In this document: piece after piece, positions 8,482-16,634 of the stretch
How positions within the stretch are numbered: the stretch's first letter is position 1
Layout of the letters: every line of letters starts with the position of its first letter
Assembly: GCF_020782235.1 (NCBI RefSeq)
Contig: NZ_JAJGNO010000004.1
Coordinates: 62,001-126,000, forward strand
DNA length: 64,000 bases
Direction of reading: 5' to 3'
Source: Sphingobium naphthae
Lineage (GTDB): Bacteria > Pseudomonadota > Alphaproteobacteria > Sphingomonadales > Sphingomonadaceae
Notes under the pieces: generated by a model
Databases searched by the model: none
What the model was told of the DNA's origin: nothing
What the model saw: the letters and a program-made list of their open reading frames with translations, nothing else
Program-made: the position numbers and the translations under genes

Positions 8482-9350
8482 ATGACAGCGAAACCCTATT
8501 ATCCGGCTGCAGTCCTCCTGTTTGCCGTTGCCATTCCAGCGGCGGCGCAGACGCCGTCCGGTCTCGGCGATCTGGTCGGCGCTCGCGCTGCGGGTGGCGA
8601 ACAAAGCCTGCAGTCGCGAGGCTATCACTATGTGAAGACGCAGAAGAGCGATGACAGAAGCTACAGCTACTGGTGGAACCCCGCGCGCCAGCTGTGCGTG
8701 ACGGTCGCGACGATGGACGGCCGCTATGATTCCATCACCCCCTCGCCCGCGCCCGATTGCGACCAGAGCGCCGCGCGCGATGGTCGCTCCCATGGGGGGA
8801 CGCCTCATGATGACGGCCGCGACATCGCCCCGAAAGTGATTATCAGGTCGGGTATGGCGGCACCGCCAGCACGCAGCGGCAGTCGCCCAGCTATGTCGAA
8901 GAGCGCGACCGCTATCATGTCGACGGCCAATATGTGGACCTCGGCCTCGTCTGCTTTGGCGACGGCCAGCGACCGGGCGTGGCGACGACCTATGGTTGGA
9001 CCTGGAACAGCCGCACCAACCGCTACGACTATGGTAATCGCACCGAGATGACCGGGCAGCAGTTCGATGCCTCGCTGATGATCCAGCTATGGGGCAATGG
9101 CGGTCGCATCCGCCTGCCCAAGAAGCTCGTCCCGCCGATCAATTCGCGGGGCGATGATGGCTGGTGGGATCTGTATGACGTTGCCATGGGGCCGGACGTC
9201 ATCCACGCCAAATATCGCCTCAACGGCCTCAACAAGCCCGCCATCACCATCAACCGCCGCAGTGGCCAGATCAGCATCCAGGGTACCGCACCTTATGCTT
9301 TCCGCGGAGGATGCGACATCATCGATGGCGAAGATCATCGCCGTTTCTGA
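8482..9350 (+). pseudogene. Secreted hypothetical protein disrupted by a frameshift
   Basis: The gene starts with a clear signal peptide (MTAKPYYPAAVLLFAVAIPAAAQ) after a GGAGA site. It reads about 113 codons in one frame to near 8825, then the same protein appears to continue in the -1 frame (GYGGTASTQ onward, then YHVDGQYVDLGLVCF) to TGA at 9348-9350. The first frame continues as low-quality sequence to 9051. One missing base near 8810-8830 explains this. The C-terminal half is rich in Trp, Gly and Tyr (TTYGWTWN, DDGWWDLYDV) and looks well kept, so a recent mutation or a sequencing error is possible. I do not recognise a named family. A strong hairpin follows the gene. Confidence 0.65.
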
Positions 9351-9367
9351 GCCGCACCCGCAGCCGT

Positions 9368-9401
9368 ACCCCGTGACATGTCGCTGTGGCTGTCACGGGG
9401 T
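9368..9401. terminator. Strong hairpin, probable terminator
   Basis: An 11-bp perfect inverted repeat: ACCCCGTGACA at 9368-9378 and TGTCACGGGGT at 9391-9401 with a 12-base loop, located 17 bases after the stop at 9350. No long T-run follows, so intrinsic termination is likely but not certain. Confidence 0.5.
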
Positions 9402-9496
9402 CCTCCTGCACATGCGCTTGCGCGGACAGCGGGTTCACTCTCGACCGTCCATCCATTGGGCTGCCCCGGTCTTCAACGCATAGACCGCGCCCACAA

Positions 9497-9842
9497 TCAT
9501 CCGTTCGCGCCCTTCCGCTGAGGCTCGAGCAGAACCGGTTCTAAGTAGCGCTTCAACCGCTCAACCACCTGTCGGACATTCTCCTCGATCACTCCTTCGA
9601 CAAAGTCACCGGGGCGCGCCTTTCGACGGGCTGTCAGTACAGCAGGAATGATCGGCTGGATCATGTCGCCAATGCTGCCCCCATAGAGCGTGTCATTTTC
9701 GACCAGATCCGCAGCCGCGGCCACCGCTCCGCATTTCCCGCGTCAGGGCCGCTCGGACTGCCGGGCCGACCGCAGCGCCAATACACCGACCGACACTCGC
9801 TGCTGCGAACAGCGTGCGGCGGGAGACTCCCTTCAGACTCAT
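9497..9842 (-). pseudogene. Remnant of a Tat-exported beta-carbonic anhydrase
   Basis: On the minus strand an ATG at 9842 begins a Tat-like leader (MSLKGVSRRTLFAAASVG). In a different frame from 9724 a fragment follows that resembles the C-terminal half of beta-carbonic anhydrases (GGSIGDMIQPIIPAVL, then DFVEGVIEENVRQVVERL). The central part with the zinc ligands (C-x-D-x-R and H-x2-C) is absent, and only about 115 codons remain of the roughly 230 expected. So the gene has a deletion and at least one frameshift. Family assignment is from remembered motifs and is moderate; an unrelated small protein in the 9497-9724 frame cannot be excluded. The adjacent 9843-10111 stretch shows no gene. Confidence 0.5.
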
Positions 9843-10111
9843 CGCGACGTCTGCACCTTGATGCAGCTATACTTAAAGCAGTGGCCAACGCTTTTCGGCG
9901 TCGCCAGCTCATCAGCATAGCAAGGCGACACAGTTGCAGCATCTTGCCGATAAAGGAATCGGAATGCTTTTGACCCGCATCAATTCCCAATCCGATGCGG
10001 TCAATTAGCCGGATCCAGCGATTTCTAGCGTCACGTTACCGCAGAACAAGCGTGTAGCGCACAGGCCGGCAACCACCTCCTGCCGGAACGATTTGTGAGA
10101 GGGATTCGGCA

Positions 10112-10789
10112 ATGCCACATGTTACTTTTGCTCCGCTAGCCATTCTGACCATCGCTTCCGCAGCGATGACCGCCCCTACTTTGGCGCAAACAACTGTTCG
10201 CAACGAACGTGTTCAGTTTCCACGCGGAGCCACGTCCACCTCCGTGCGCGGCACCATCCGCGGCTACCAAGTCGTGGATTATGTCGTCGGCGCGCGGGCA
10301 GGCCAAGCCTTGGCGGTGTCGCTCCGCACCGACAACGCGTCCACATATTTCAATGTGCTGCCCCCCCGCTCGGAACAGGCAATCTTCACAGGTTCCATCT
10401 CAGGCAATCGCTTTTCAGGCCGGCTCGCTGCCACCGGCGACTACCGGCTGCGCGTCTATCTGATGCGAAATGCCGCCCGGCGCGCGGCGAGGGCTGACTA
10501 CAACCTCTCGATTGCCATTGTGGATCGACCCGCGATCCTGCCCTCCAAACCGATCATGGGCTCTGGCAAGCCAGTCTCGCCAGGAAACATGCCGGCCTTC
10601 TGCCGCGGCGAGGCGGCTAGCCATTACCGCGTCCGCCCCGCTTATGTCCGCACTGGTCGGCTGCAGCAGGATCGTGAAGGACAAGCGATCGAAGGCATGG
10701 TCGATCGCGGCGGCGACGGCATCGCGCGCTTTCGCTGCCGCTTCGATCCGTTGGGCCGGTTCATCAACCTGACCCCTCTGCCCAAATAA
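10112..10789 (+). CDS. Secreted PliG-like protein (g-type lysozyme inhibitor family resemblance)
   Basis: A 225-residue protein with an N-terminal signal peptide ending near TLAQ. Residues about 30-140 follow the pattern of E. coli PliG (YcgK), the periplasmic inhibitor of g-type lysozyme: V-F-x-x-G-x-x-S, G-x-I-x-GY, GQ-x-x-x-VS, TY, a P-rich turn, and GDYRLRVYLMRNAAR near the end of the domain (PliG has a similar Y-x-LRV-x-x-x-RN-x-AR stretch). A C-terminal extension of about 75 residues (with FCRGEAASHY and FRCRFDPLG, two cysteines) is not part of PliG. Function as a lysozyme inhibitor is inference; the fold relation is more secure. It stands alone downstream of two broken genes. Confidence 0.6.
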   Translation: MPHVTFAPLAILTIASAAMTAPTLAQTTVRNERVQFPRGATSTSVRGTIRGYQVVDYVVGARAGQALAVSLRTDNASTYFNVLPPRSEQAIFTGSISGNRFSGRLAATGDYRLRVYLMRNAARRAARADYNLSIAIVDRPAILPSKPIMGSGKPVSPGNMPAFCRGEAASHYRVRPAYVRTGRLQQDREGQAIEGMVDRGGDGIARFRCRFDPLGRFINLTPLPK

Positions 10790-11102
10790 TAAGTCCGTTT
10801 CCGCCGCGAAATATAATAGAATATAATCTTGCGACCTGCACTTACTCTATTCGCATTTGCGACGAGCTGATTTTTCATCAGAAAAACTAATCTTCGCATA
10901 ATTTCGAACGCCGGATACTGCGTTAGGAGCAGGACAAAAAGATGGTGACCCTTTGCGCCCTGACCGGCGAGGAGATCGATGGCTCCATTTCTGCTCGGTT
11001 TGAGCCTGCTCACCAAGCCCCGTTCCAACATCGCGCCGATCAGGCAGGCCCATCGCCCCTTGCCGTAGCGGCAAGCCCCCGGAACTGCGCGGAAAATCGC
11101 GC
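10790..11102. other. Intergenic region without a supported gene
   Basis: After the PliG-like gene there is an A+T-rich stretch (about 10800-10910) with a short hairpin CTGAT-TTTTC-ATCAG, then G+C-rich sequence up to the repeats before the next gene. Small open frames here have no recognisable protein or ribosome-binding site. Confidence 0.5.
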
Positions 11103-11131
11103 CTGACCTGCTGGTGTCATGCAGGCTTCAT
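11103..11131 (+). promoter_or_regulatory. PHO-box-like direct repeats upstream of TonB receptor 1
   Basis: Three 7-base units with an exact 11-base period: CTGACCT (11103), GTGTCAT (11114) and GCTTCAT (11125). They match the PHO-box unit CTGTCAT at 5, 6 and 4 of 7 positions. The last unit ends 38 bases before the receptor start. PhoB control is inference from spacing, from the PhoD gene downstream and from similar arrays at three other units in this window. Confidence 0.5.
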
Positions 11132-11168
11132 ACTCCCTTTCTACCGGGGCGGCAGAGGGAGTTCCATC

Positions 11169-13712
11169 ATGCATATTCGTTCGCTGGCGCTGGCCGCCAT
11201 CAGCCTTTCCGCATTCTCCACCGCCGCCGCGCAGGCCCAGATCGCCGAGGCGGAGGCCGATGCGGGCGATGCGATCATCGTCACCGCGCAGCTGCGCGAA
11301 CAGGATGCGATCGACGTGCCGATGGCGCTGAGCGTCGCGGGGGCCGAGCAGCTCGACCGCTTCGGCCTCTATGAATTCGACGCCCTCTCGCGCTTCGTGC
11401 CGGGCTTCGAGGTGCAGAACCAGTCGCCCAACAATCCCGGCTTCGTCATGCGCGGCATCACGTCGGACAGCGGCACGGCGACCAACGAGCCGCGCGTCTC
11501 CGTCTTCCAGGACGGCGTCTCCATCTCCAAGTCGCGCGGCTCCTATGTCGAGCTGTTCGACGTCGAGCGGGTCGAGATCGCCAAGGGGCCGCAATCGACG
11601 CTCTACGGGCGCGGCGCGCTGATCGGCGCGGTCAACATCGTGCAGAACAAGGCGGACCCGGCCGGCTTCGCGGCAGCGGGGCGCGTCTCCTACGGCAATT
11701 ATGACAGCTGGCTGGGCGAGGCGATGGTCAATGCGCCGATCGGCGAAGGCATGGCGGTGCGCCTGGCCGGCCGCATCCGCAAGCGCGACGGCTATGTCGA
11801 AAATCTGCTGGGCGGCGCGGACTTCAACTCGGTCGACACCAAGGCGATCCGCGGCAGCTTCCACGGCGAAAAGGGCGACCTCAGCTTCGACCTGACCGGC
11901 AATTATCAGAAGGACAGCCCGAACGGCACCGGGTTCAAATCGATCGCCTACAACCCGACCGATCCCGTGACGGGCGCGGTGATCGGGGACCGCGGCCGCA
12001 ACAGCGGCGCGGCGCTCGCGCCGGGCGCGGGGTTCGAAGGGGGCAAGGCGCTGGGGCTGGACCGGCAGGTCTGGGGCGTCACCGGCATCGCGACGCTGAA
12101 GCTGGATGATCGCTTCAGCCTGACCTCCACCACCGCCTTCCGCCGGTTCGACGCGCTGGAGATTTTCGACGCGGACGGCATTTCGCTGCCGATGCTGACG
12201 GCGGCCGAGGATGCGCGCGGCGTGCAGACCAGCCAGGAATTCCGCCTGACCTACGAGGATGGCCCGATCACCGCCTTCCTGGGCGCGAGCTATTTCCACG
12301 AAAAGGGCACGCAGCGGGTGCCGACGCAGTTTGACGAGCGCGTGACGCTGGCCCGACTGGCGGGCGCGCTGAACGGCGGCGGCGTCATTCCCGACCGCCC
12401 CGCGAGCGACCCGGTGCCCGCCGCCCTGCTGGCCAATCCCGCTTTCACCGGCGCGCTGCTGCAGGGTGTCGCCAATGCCTATGGCGTCGCCCTGTCGGCC
12501 GACCAGGCGCAGGCGATCGCCGCGAACCTGAAGCCCAGCCATCTGGAAAGCAGCACCAACGGGTCGCGCACCCGCGCCTTCGACCTGTTCGGCGACGTCA
12601 CCATCCGTCTGTCGGACCAGTTCGAGGTCGGCGGCGGCCTGCGCTACACGCATGACGACAAGCGCAGCACGTTCCTGTCGTCGGTCGACAATGGCCGGTC
12701 GATCCTGGGCGGGCTGATCGGCGCGCTGAGCCAGCCCGAGGCGGTGCGCACCGCCCTGCTCCAGGCGCTGGCGGTGCCGGGCGCCGCCACCATCCCGCCC
12801 TCGGCCGCCTATCCGGTGCCGCTCTTTGGCCTGGGCGCGCAGCCGACGGCCGGCAATGGCGGCGAGGATAGCGCGACCCTGTCGAACGGCGGCTTTTCCT
12901 GGCGCTTGACCGCGCGGTACAAGCCCAGCGCCGACGCCAGCCTCTACGCCACCTATGCGCGCGGCCGCCGTCCGCAAGTGCTGGCCGCCAGCGCGCCGTC
13001 CGCCCCGCTGGGCGACACGCGCTTTTCGGTGCTGGATTCCGAGACGGTTGACAGTTTCGAACTGGGGGCCAAGACGGCCCTCCTGAACCGGACCCTGTTC
13101 ATCGATGGCGCGGCCTTCTATTATCAATATGATAATTTCCAGACCACGGTGCAGCAGGGCACGCAGTTCGTCCTGACCAATGCCGGCAAGGCGGAAAGCT
13201 ATGGCTTCGAAGGGCAGCTGCGCTGGGTGCCGAGCGACCTGCTGACGCTGTTCGCGACCTACGCCTATAATCACAGCCGCTTCCAGACGGGCGTGCGCGA
13301 CGGCAATCATTTCCGCCTGTCGCCCGACCACAGCGCGTCCTTCGGCGCGCAGGCGTCGCTGCCCGCGGGCGAGGGCCGCATCCTCTTCACCCCCAGCGTC
13401 ACCTGGCAATCGAAGGTCTTCTTCGACGACGACAATGACCGCACCGACCTGCAGCAGCCGCCCGCCGCGCTGGTGGCCGACAACATCCTGGACGAATTCC
13501 AAAGCAGCTATGCGCTGGTCAACGCGCGGTTGGGCTATGAAGCGCCGGGCGGCCTGTGGCGGATCGAAGCCTTTATCGAGAACGCGTTCGACAAGAAGTA
13601 TATCATGGATGCCGGCAATACCGGCGACAGCCTGGGCATGCCGACCTTCATCGCCGGCGCGCCCCGCTTCTACGGGGTGTCCGCCAGCGTTCGCTTCGGC
13701 GGTGCGCAATGA
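11169..13712 (+). CDS. TonB-dependent outer-membrane receptor 1 (paired with PhoD)
   Basis: An 847-residue receptor with a signal peptide (cleavage near AQA-QIAEA), a TonB-box-like IIVTAQLRE, a plug domain (VMRGITSD, QDGVS, VERVEIAKGPQSTLYGRGALIGAVNI) and a 22-strand-type barrel ending with VSASVRFG. It imports an unknown substrate across the outer membrane using the proton motive force through TonB-ExbBD. The stop overlaps the start of a Tat-exported PhoD-type phosphatase by four bases (ATGA), so the two products are translationally coupled. This suggests an organophosphate or a released product as cargo. PHO-box-like repeats lie upstream. Confidence 0.93.
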   Translation: MHIRSLALAAISLSAFSTAAAQAQIAEAEADAGDAIIVTAQLREQDAIDVPMALSVAGAEQLDRFGLYEFDALSRFVPGFEVQNQSPNNPGFVMRGITSDSGTATNEPRVSVFQDGVSISKSRGSYVELFDVERVEIAKGPQSTLYGRGALIGAVNIVQNKADPAGFAAAGRVSYGNYDSWLGEAMVNAPIGEGMAVRLAGRIRKRDGYVENLLGGADFNSVDTKAIRGSFHGEKGDLSFDLTGNYQKDSPNGTGFKSIAYNPTDPVTGAVIGDRGRNSGAALAPGAGFEGGKALGLDRQVWGVTGIATLKLDDRFSLTSTTAFRRFDALEIFDADGISLPMLTAAEDARGVQTSQEFRLTYEDGPITAFLGASYFHEKGTQRVPTQFDERVTLARLAGALNGGGVIPDRPASDPVPAALLANPAFTGALLQGVANAYGVALSADQAQAIAANLKPSHLESSTNGSRTRAFDLFGDVTIRLSDQFEVGGGLRYTHDDKRSTFLSSVDNGRSILGGLIGALSQPEAVRTALLQALAVPGAATIPPSAAYPVPLFGLGAQPTAGNGGEDSATLSNGGFSWRLTARYKPSADASLYATYARGRRPQVLAASAPSAPLGDTRFSVLDSETVDSFELGAKTALLNRTLFIDGAAFYYQYDNFQTTVQQGTQFVLTNAGKAESYGFEGQLRWVPSDLLTLFATYAYNHSRFQTGVRDGNHFRLSPDHSASFGAQASLPAGEGRILFTPSVTWQSKVFFDDDNDRTDLQQPPAALVADNILDEFQSSYALVNARLGYEAPGGLWRIEAFIENAFDKKYIMDAGNTGDSLGMPTFIAGAPRFYGVSASVRFGGAQ

Positions 13713-15388
13713 GCGGCACGAAGGTGACGATCGACCGCCGCGCAGCGATCGGCCTGATCGGGTCGGGCGCCGCCCTGCCCGCCATGGCGCGCGCCGCCGA
13801 CGCGGCGGCGCCAGGACGCTTCGCCCATGGCGTGGCGAGCGGCGATCCGACGCCGCGCGGCGCCATCCTGTGGACGCGCGTCACGCCAGCGAGCGCTGCG
13901 CAGGCGAACCCGATCCCGCTGCGCTGGCACGTCGCCGAACGCGCGGATGGAAAGCCGGTGGAAAGCGGATCGGCTGAGGCGCGGCCCGCGCGCGACTTCA
14001 CCGTCAAGGTGGAGCCTCGCCGGCTGAAGCCCGGGCGGGACTATCATTACTGGTTCGAACTCGCCGACGGGGTGCGTTCGCCCGCCGGCCGGTTCCGCAC
14101 GCTGCCCGAAGGCAAGACGGCGGACGCGGTGATGGCGGTCGTGTCGTGCCAGCTCTATCCCGGCGGCTTCTTCACCGCCTATGATTCGATCGCCGCGCTG
14201 GAGCGGATCGACGCCGTCGTCCATCTGGGCGACTATATCTATGAATATGGCGCCGACGGCTACGGCGCGGAGATCGGGCAGACGATCGGCCGCACCGCGC
14301 AGCCCGCGCACGAGATCGTCACCTTGGCCGATTATCGCGCGCGTCATGCGCAATATAAGGGCGATGCGGCGCTGCAGGCGGCCCATGCCCGCGCCGCCTT
14401 CATCTGCGTCTGGGACGATCATGAAACCGCCAATGACAGCTGGATCGGCGGCGCGGAAAATCACCAGCCCGCGACCGAAGGCGACTGGGCGACGCGCAAG
14501 GCCGCGGCGATGCAGGCCTATTTCGAATGGATGCCGATCCGCGATCCGGCGGCGGGCGATCCGTGGGACGCCATCAACCGCCGGTTCGACTTTGGCGACC
14601 TCGCCACGCTGCTGATGGTGGAAACGCGGCTGCTGGCGCGCAGCGAGCAGGCAGGCTTCAAGGGCGAGACGCCCGGCCGGTCCGAAGTCGAGGCCGTGCT
14701 GGCCGAGCGCAACCGCCCGGACCGCGAGATGCTGGGCGAACCGCAACGCGCCTGGCTGGAAAGGGAACTCGCCGCGTCCGTCAAGGCTGGCACGCCATGG
14801 CAGATATTGGGCAACCAGGTCGTGATGGCGCGCGTCAACGGACCGGACCTGGCGCGGCTGTTCGGCGTCGACAAGGCCACGGCGATGGTGTCGTCGCTGG
14901 AGCCCAAGGTGCGCGCGCAGGTCGAAATGGCGCAGGCGGGCTATCGCGCCGGCCTGCCCTTCAACCTCGACGCCTGGGACGGTTATCCCGCCGCGCGCGA
15001 GCGGCTCTACCAGAGCATTCGGCGCGCGGGCGCGCACCCCATCGTGCTGGCGGGCGACAGCCATGCCTTCTGGGCCAACCAGCTGGCGGACGCGGACGGC
15101 ACCGCCATCGGCGTCGAATTCGGCACCAGCGCGATCAGCAGCCCGTCGATCGGCGACACGCTGCCGCAGGTGCCGCTGGGCGCGCTGCTGGAAAAGGCCA
15201 GCCCCGAAGTCCTGTTCTGCGACCAGCGCGCCAAGGGTTACATCCTGCTGACCCTGACGCCCGAGCGGGCAACCGGCGACTATGTCGCCATGTCGACCAT
15301 CCTGGAACCGAAGGCGCAGGCAAGCAGGATCAAGCGCTTTTCCCTGGCTGCCGGGGCAACGGCGTTCGACAAAGACGAGGGATCGTAG
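13709..15388 (+). CDS. phoD: Tat-exported alkaline phosphatase/phosphodiesterase of the PhoD family
   Basis: A 559-residue protein from the ATG that overlaps the receptor stop; the frame is open farther upstream but that part is the receptor gene in another frame. The N-terminus is a twin-arginine signal (DRRAAIGLIGSGAALPAMARA). PhoD features are clear: the N-terminal Ig-like domain (FAHGVASGDPTPRGAILWTRV), metal-binding motifs HLGDYIYEYG and WDDHETANDSW, and LAGDSHAFW near the C-terminus. PhoD enzymes are calcium/iron-dependent phosphomono- and diesterases that fold in the cytoplasm before Tat export. Together with the coupled receptor it suggests phosphate-ester scavenging. Confidence 0.93.
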   Translation: MSGTKVTIDRRAAIGLIGSGAALPAMARAADAAAPGRFAHGVASGDPTPRGAILWTRVTPASAAQANPIPLRWHVAERADGKPVESGSAEARPARDFTVKVEPRRLKPGRDYHYWFELADGVRSPAGRFRTLPEGKTADAVMAVVSCQLYPGGFFTAYDSIAALERIDAVVHLGDYIYEYGADGYGAEIGQTIGRTAQPAHEIVTLADYRARHAQYKGDAALQAAHARAAFICVWDDHETANDSWIGGAENHQPATEGDWATRKAAAMQAYFEWMPIRDPAAGDPWDAINRRFDFGDLATLLMVETRLLARSEQAGFKGETPGRSEVEAVLAERNRPDREMLGEPQRAWLERELAASVKAGTPWQILGNQVVMARVNGPDLARLFGVDKATAMVSSLEPKVRAQVEMAQAGYRAGLPFNLDAWDGYPAARERLYQSIRRAGAHPIVLAGDSHAFWANQLADADGTAIGVEFGTSAISSPSIGDTLPQVPLGALLEKASPEVLFCDQRAKGYILLTLTPERATGDYVAMSTILEPKAQASRIKRFSLAAGATAFDKDEGS

Positions 15389-15601
15389 ATCCCAAAGATT
15401 GCCTTTCGCCTCTTATCTTGACGGGCAAGACGATGTTTCAAGCGGCAAGAATCGGGATACCTGGCAGATCGATAGCGACTAATGATCATCAATGACCGCA
15501 TCTTGTCCGCTGCAAATTCGAATGACCAGGTCCATCGCATTTCCTCTTGCAGCCAACTTTATCCTTCGTCATGAAAGTGGAAGCAAACAGGGGGCATCCC
15601 G

Positions 15602-16435
15602 ATGAATCAAGACGCATTTTCTGATTATTCGGCGCTGTCGGACGAAGAGTGGTTTTCGAAGATCACTGGTGAGGCGGATGACCGGCAAGGGCGACCTTTG
15701 TTCGACCTGCCGCCTGAAAATCTGCAGACCAGCACCGTGGGACGATCAGGCAAGCCCATTCTCCGTGACGCGTTCATGTTCTGGCAGTTTGTGCGCCGGA
15801 TGCTGATCCAGCAGGGCAATGGCCTGTCGCGCAATACCCAGGTCATGGACTTCGGCTGTGCCTGGGGGCGCATCATCCGGTATTGGCTGCGCGACCTGCC
15901 AGCGAAGAATCTGCACGGCTTCGACATTGAAGATCGCTTTTTGTCCATCGCCAAGCAACATGTGCGTGGCCCGAACTACACATTGAGTCAGGCCAGGCCC
16001 CCTTTGCCGGCACCGGACAGTAGTTTCGACGTGATCTACGCCTTTTCGGTTTTTTCCCACCTGCCAAGGGACGTGGCAGATGCGTGGATCGAGGAATTTG
16101 CCCGGGTACTCAAGCCGGGCGGCATCGCCTGCCTCACCACTCGCCCGCGCGCCCATATCGAATTTGCCGGGTCGGATGTCGACAAGACGGCTCATGCCGG
16201 CAATTATGCGCAGGTCATCACCGACAAGAACGACGCGCTGCGCCGCTATGATGATGGCGAGTTCATCTTCTACCCCGCGCATGGCGGCGGTGGACTCGCA
16301 GCGGAAACCTATGGCGAGGCCATCATCCCGGCCAGCTATGCGCGCACCAACTGGTCGGCGCTCGAACTGGTGACCTTCGCGGAAAATTATTCCGCGACCT
16401 ATCTTCAGCCCTGCTTCGTTCTCCGCAAGAATTGA
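15602..16435 (+). CDS. Class I SAM-dependent methyltransferase
   Basis: A 277-residue cytoplasmic protein with a Rossmann-type methyltransferase core: motif I VMDFGCAWGRII at about residues 80-91, an acidic residue after strand 2 (GFDIEDRF), then FDVIYAFSVFSHLP and the LKPGG turn. The N-terminal 70 residues have no recognised domain. The start follows an AGGGGG site. No operon partner is close (213 bases of non-coding sequence before, the thrS leader after), so the substrate is unknown; a small molecule or sugar is as likely as a protein. Confidence 0.85.
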   Translation: MNQDAFSDYSALSDEEWFSKITGEADDRQGRPLFDLPPENLQTSTVGRSGKPILRDAFMFWQFVRRMLIQQGNGLSRNTQVMDFGCAWGRIIRYWLRDLPAKNLHGFDIEDRFLSIAKQHVRGPNYTLSQARPPLPAPDSSFDVIYAFSVFSHLPRDVADAWIEEFARVLKPGGIACLTTRPRAHIEFAGSDVDKTAHAGNYAQVITDKNDALRRYDDGEFIFYPAHGGGGLAAETYGEAIIPASYARTNWSALELVTFAENYSATYLQPCFVLRKN

Positions 16436-16500
16436 TCGGCTGCCCGGGCCCCGCCCGGTTCGATCATCGGCGCGCTGCCGTGTAGGCAGTGCTGCCTGCA

Positions 16501-16526
16501 TGGCCCGCCTCCACGGGAGCGGGCCA
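16501..16526. terminator. Hairpin after the methyltransferase gene
   Basis: TGGCCCGC (16501-16508) pairs with GCGGGCCA (16519-16526) over a 10-base loop, 65 bases after the methyltransferase stop. No T-run follows, so it may be a Rho-independent-like stop or part of the thrS leader. Confidence 0.35.
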
Positions 16527-16552
16527 CGCTCCCCTAGTCGCCGCCCCTTCTA

Positions 16553-16581
16553 TTGACAGGCAGGACCGCCCATTTAAGGGG
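16553..16581 (+). promoter_or_regulatory. Candidate sigma-70 promoter of thrS
   Basis: A perfect -35 hexamer TTGACA at 16553-16558 is followed by an A+T-rich ATTTAA around 16572-16577 as a weak -10. This lies about 55 bases upstream of the thrS start in the only gap before it. Confidence 0.4.
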
Positions 16582-16634
16582 AAGGCGCGGCCATGTGCGC
16601 CGCGTGACCAGCCCATTCAACAGAAAGACATATC

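Noticed and set aside
10847..11074. A 75-codon minus-strand frame upstream of TonB receptor 1
   Set aside because: No recognisable domain or ribosome-binding site.
11040..13709. An 889-codon minus-strand open frame opposite TonB receptor 1
   Set aside because: It is the antisense shadow of a real receptor gene in high-GC DNA: composition is Arg/Gly/Ala-biased and no motif is recognisable.
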